64,000 nucleotides of DNA from an uncultured Hyphomicrobiales bacterium. Its GTDB lineage: Bacteria > Pseudomonadota > Alphaproteobacteria > Rhizobiales > Beijerinckiaceae. Position 1 is the stretch's first letter. Every line of letters begins with the position of its first letter. The position numbers were made by a program, and so were the translations under genes. This document shows, piece by piece, positions 61,632-64,000 of the stretch. Where the stretch lies: NCBI GenBank assembly GCA_903902915.1, contig CAIUWR010000040.1:58843-122842 (forward strand). The letters are read 5' to 3'. A model generated the notes under the pieces. It had not been told where the DNA came from. It worked only from the letters and a program-made list of their open reading frames with translations, and searched no databases.

Positions 61632-63032
61632 TCAGGCTTTGCGCGGTCCCCGCCACCGCGCGAGGGCTGCGGTGCGCAGGCCGCAGGCGTCAAAGGCCGC
61701 GATGACCGCTCCATAGATAAGGAGCCCCGCCAGCATCTGCGCCAGCAGCGTGGCTGCGCCCGGCTCCCAGCCGCGCAGGGGCGAGAGCCCCGCCGCCATG
61801 AGGCCGGTCCCCAGCGCTGCGATCAATATGTCGCGGGCGCGCGGCCAGAGGGCCGGGGTCGCCAGCGCGAAGAGGATCAGCGCCAGCAATCCGCAGCCCA
61901 TGGCGCCGCTCTGGGCCAGCGCCATCGAATCGGCGGTGGAGGGCAGCAGGCGCAGAAGAACCAGATCCGCCATGCAGGCTGCAAGCGCCGCGAAGATGAG
62001 GGGCGCAGTGCGTCGGGCGATCTGGAAAATGGGGGCTGCGGCGTAGGCGCCAAGGCCAAAGCACAGGAAGCCGGGCAGCAGCAGGGTGAAGTAGCGCTCG
62101 AAAGGTCCGCGAAAGTCGAGCGGCACGGCGAGCTGCGCCAGACTGGGCAGCACGAGCCAGAGGCCGACGCAGGCGGGGGTGAGCAGCGCGAAGACGAGGC
62201 CCATGTTGCGCGCCACTTGCGCTTGGGCCTGCTCGCGGCCAAGGGCGTCCGCCCGCACCGCGAGCTGGAACAGCACCACATCCAGCATCACCCCCAGGCT
62301 TTGGGTGATCCGTTGGCCCATGTCGAAGGCGAGCGAAAACTGCCCCGCTTCCGCGAACCCATGACGCTCGGCCACCAGGCTGCGGTTGAGGAGGGCGAGG
62401 AGGAGGTAAAGCAGATTCGCTGCGACCACGGGCTTGGCGTAGCGCAGAAAGCTGAGCGCCAGCGCCTTGCGGGCGGGTTCGCGCGGGGCCTCGCCCTCGC
62501 GCAAAGCGTCGTAGGACGTGGCCAGCGCCCCCGCCATGGCGGCGCAGACACCCGCCACAGCCACCACGGCGGAGCCGGTGAGCCAGGCGCCGCCCACCGT
62601 CAGGGCCGCCGAGATCAGATTCTTGGTCAGCAGCAGGCGGGCGTAGAGCTGATCGTCGAACCGCGCCCGCACGAGGGCTTGCTGATAATCGAACAGGCCG
62701 TTGACCACCGCCGCCAGCAGCGCGAGGCCCAGCAGCTCGGGCGACAGCCGCAGGTCGAGGCTGCTCAGCGCAGCCGCCGCGCCCAGCACCGCGAGGGCAA
62801 GCGCCATCAAGGCGAAGCTCGCGTTCAGCGTGGCGCGGGCGCCAGGCCGGGTCTGGCCAAACCGCGCCGCCGCCAGCCTGATCCAGTCGAAACAGGCGAT
62901 CTGGACCGCCGCCCCCACAGCGAGCGCCAGCGCGAAACGCCCGAAGCCCTCGGGGCCGAGAAACTTCGCCACGAGAAGGCCGATGATGAAATTGCACAGC
63001 GCATTGACGCCGAAGGCGAGGGCGACCCTCAT
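61632..63032 (-). CDS. Wzx-like polysaccharide flippase (MOP superfamily)
   Basis: A 466-residue membrane protein with 12-14 hydrophobic segments and the usual opening FGVNALCNFIIGLLVAKFLGPEGFGRFALALAVG. Family members move lipid-linked sugars across the inner membrane for O-antigen or exopolysaccharide. No glycosyltransferase cluster is adjacent, so the sugar is unknown; the membrane glycosyltransferase at 9-11 kb is the only candidate partner in the window. Confidence 0.87.
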   Translation of the reverse strand: MRVALAFGVNALCNFIIGLLVAKFLGPEGFGRFALALAVGAAVQIACFDWIRLAAARFGQTRPGARATLNASFALMALALAVLGAAAALSSLDLRLSPELLGLALLAAVVNGLFDYQQALVRARFDDQLYARLLLTKNLISAALTVGGAWLTGSAVVAVAGVCAAMAGALATSYDALREGEAPREPARKALALSFLRYAKPVVAANLLYLLLALLNRSLVAERHGFAEAGQFSLAFDMGQRITQSLGVMLDVVLFQLAVRADALGREQAQAQVARNMGLVFALLTPACVGLWLVLPSLAQLAVPLDFRGPFERYFTLLLPGFLCFGLGAYAAAPIFQIARRTAPLIFAALAACMADLVLLRLLPSTADSMALAQSGAMGCGLLALILFALATPALWPRARDILIAALGTGLMAAGLSPLRGWEPGAATLLAQMLAGLLIYGAVIAAFDACGLRTAALARWRGPRKA

Positions 63033-63069
63033 GGGCGGGCGTCCCCAGCGCCACTGATCGACATGCGCA

Positions 63070-63208
63070 GACCCCCACCCCGTCCGCTGGCGCGGCCGAC
63101 CCTCCCCACAGGGGGGAGGGTTTGCAGGCTAATGGTCTGAATTATAAAGACGAAACGCCAGCCGCTCCCCTCCCCCCTGTGGGGAGGGGTGAGGGGTGGG
63201 GGTCGCGA
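63070..63208. repeat. Paired palindromic intergenic repeat, copy D
   Basis: A long arm (63070-63120, direct) and a short arm (63166-63208, inverted) flank about 46 bases. Read on the other strand it has the same arm order as copy C and a related spacer, so it is a second instance of the outward-facing type. Confidence 0.75.
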
Positions 63209-63415
63209 AATCTTCGCCGTTTGGCGCCAGTCCACTCGTCTTTCTTCTGTCACGCTTGCATGGCACCAACCAGCGTCTGCGCCGCGTGTCGTCATGAGTG
63301 GGGCTGGTTCGGGCAGGCGCATGACGGAGTCTTCTGTTCAAAAAATGAAAATAGCGTTGCAAGGGCGGGTTTTCGTAAAATCGCATTTCAGCCTGGCTTT
63401 TTTCCACCGCCGATC

Positions 63416-63444
63416 CTTGACTCCCTCCGGGCGCCTCCCTATCT
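63416..63444 (+). promoter_or_regulatory. Heat-shock promoter of groESL (RpoH-like)
   Basis: CTTGACT (63416-63422) and CCTATCT (63438-63444) match the alphaproteobacterial RpoH consensus (CTTG, about 18 bases, CYTATNT). It lies immediately upstream of the CIRCE element. Confidence 0.7.
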
Positions 63445-63453
63445 CCACTCTTG

Positions 63454-63480
63454 TTAGCACTCCACCTAGACGAGTGCTAA
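63454..63480 (+). promoter_or_regulatory. CIRCE element (HrcA operator)
   Basis: A perfect TTAGCACTC-N9-GAGTGCTAA inverted repeat, the canonical HrcA-binding site, 64 bases before the groES ATG. It implies HrcA repression of groESL. Confidence 0.97.
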
Positions 63481-63544
63481 ATCACCTTTGTTTGGTCATG
63501 CCCCCCAAGCCTCACGGCAGGACGGGCTAAACAGGAATGCTCAC

Positions 63545-63832
63545 ATGAAGTTTCGTCCTCTGCACGACCGCGTCGTCGTAAAGCGCCTTGAAGGCGAAGA
63601 GAAGTCCAAGGGCGGGATCATCATTCCCGACAGCGCCAAGGAAAAGCCCCAGGAAGGCGAAATCGTCGCCGTTGGGCCTGGCGCCCGTGACGAGTCCGGC
63701 AAGCTTGTGCCGCTCGACGTCAAGGCTGGCGACCGCATTCTGTTCGGCAAGTGGTCCGGCACCGAAGTCAAGATCGATGGTCAGGATCTTCTGATCATGA
63801 AGGAAAGCGACATCATGGGCGTGATCGGCTGA
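63545..63832 (+). CDS. groES: Co-chaperonin GroES
   Basis: The 95-residue GroEL lid. [35 protein letters not shown] holds the mobile loop with the GGI(I)IP contact, and the C-terminal block ([31 protein letters not shown]) is typical. The ATG at 63545 is set by the family. Transcribed from the heat-shock promoter with CIRCE, and followed after 43 bases by groEL. Confidence 0.97.
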   Translation: MKFRPLHDRVVVKRLEGEEKSKGGIIIPDSAKEKPQEGEIVAVGPGARDESGKLVPLDVKAGDRILFGKWSGTEVKIDGQDLLIMKESDIMGVIG

Positions 63833-63868
63833 AGCCGAGTTCACCCTTTCAGACCTTTTCAGGAGTAG

Positions 63869-64000
<132 letters not shown>

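Larger units (their letters stand above)
63033..63544. other. Gene-free stretch: repeat copy D, then the groESL control region
   Basis: Holds the paired palindromic repeat copy D (63070-63208), about 200 bases in which nothing is recognised, and then the RpoH-like promoter and CIRCE box of groESL. No coding region is supported. Confidence 0.75.

Overview
The window is a GC-rich chromosomal segment from an alphaproteobacterium, most likely of the order Hyphomicrobiales (Rhizobiales). The evidence is a SAM-II riboswitch ahead of metZ, an Omp2b-type porin, a class I lysyl-tRNA synthetase, DUF6460 and DUF2076 proteins, a tadA / RluB-type pseudouridine synthase / rsmD neighbourhood, and groESL with a CIRCE box. 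No genus can be named from the sequence alone. No prophage, insertion sequence or CRISPR array was seen.

Region 1 (1-17.8 kb) is mostly housekeeping: the C-terminal part of an ATP-dependent DNA ligase, an SSS-like transporter divergent from a LuxR-type response regulator, DUF6460, pyrD coupled to a DUF952 gene, an S24/LexA-like repressor behind a perfect palindrome, a TauE/SafE permease, lysK, a membrane glycosyltransferase, a solute-binding protein, a Sco protein with a 57-residue membrane partner, a dCTP deaminase-like gene, metZ, a GNAT, apaG, argE and tRNA-Gly(CCC).

Region 2 (18.0-31.4 kb) is catabolic. A seven-gene minus-strand run (isochorismatase-like hydrolase, polysaccharide-deacetylase-like hydrolase, glycerate 2-kinase, MFS transporter, DUF1932 dehydrogenase, LigI-like PDC lactonase, LigK-like CHA aldolase) carries the lower end of the protocatechuate 4,5-cleavage pathway without its ring-cleavage enzymes. 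A RecD-like helicase follows, then an orphan molybdopterin hydroxylase large subunit, a Rieske oxygenase and an alcohol dehydrogenase. A 4,5-dihydroxyphthalate decarboxylase-like gene lies apart at 60.6-61.6 kb. Together these suggest use of phthalate-, lignin- or N-heterocycle-derived compounds.

Region 3 (31.5-51.9 kb) mixes RNA modification (rsmD, pseudouridine synthase with long disordered repeats, tadA), envelope genes (lipoprotein, patatin, porin behind an AT-rich leader), repair (msrB, xseA), a metallophosphoesterase paired with a kinase-UspA fusion, an omega-aminotransferase, purD, a VapBC module with a palindromic operator, and a large acyl-CoA synthetase/GNAT protein. After it comes a 554-base gene-free stretch holding two related structured elements.

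Region 4 (51.9-60.5 kb) is a two- and three-carbon hydroxyacid oxidation block. It contains lutA-lysE-lutB-lutC, joined by three 4-base overlaps, and glcD-glcE-glcF followed by DUF2076. The right edge has a Wzx-like flippase, then groES and the start of groEL behind an RpoH-like promoter and CIRCE. Four copies of a paired palindromic repeat are scattered through the window's intergenic spaces.
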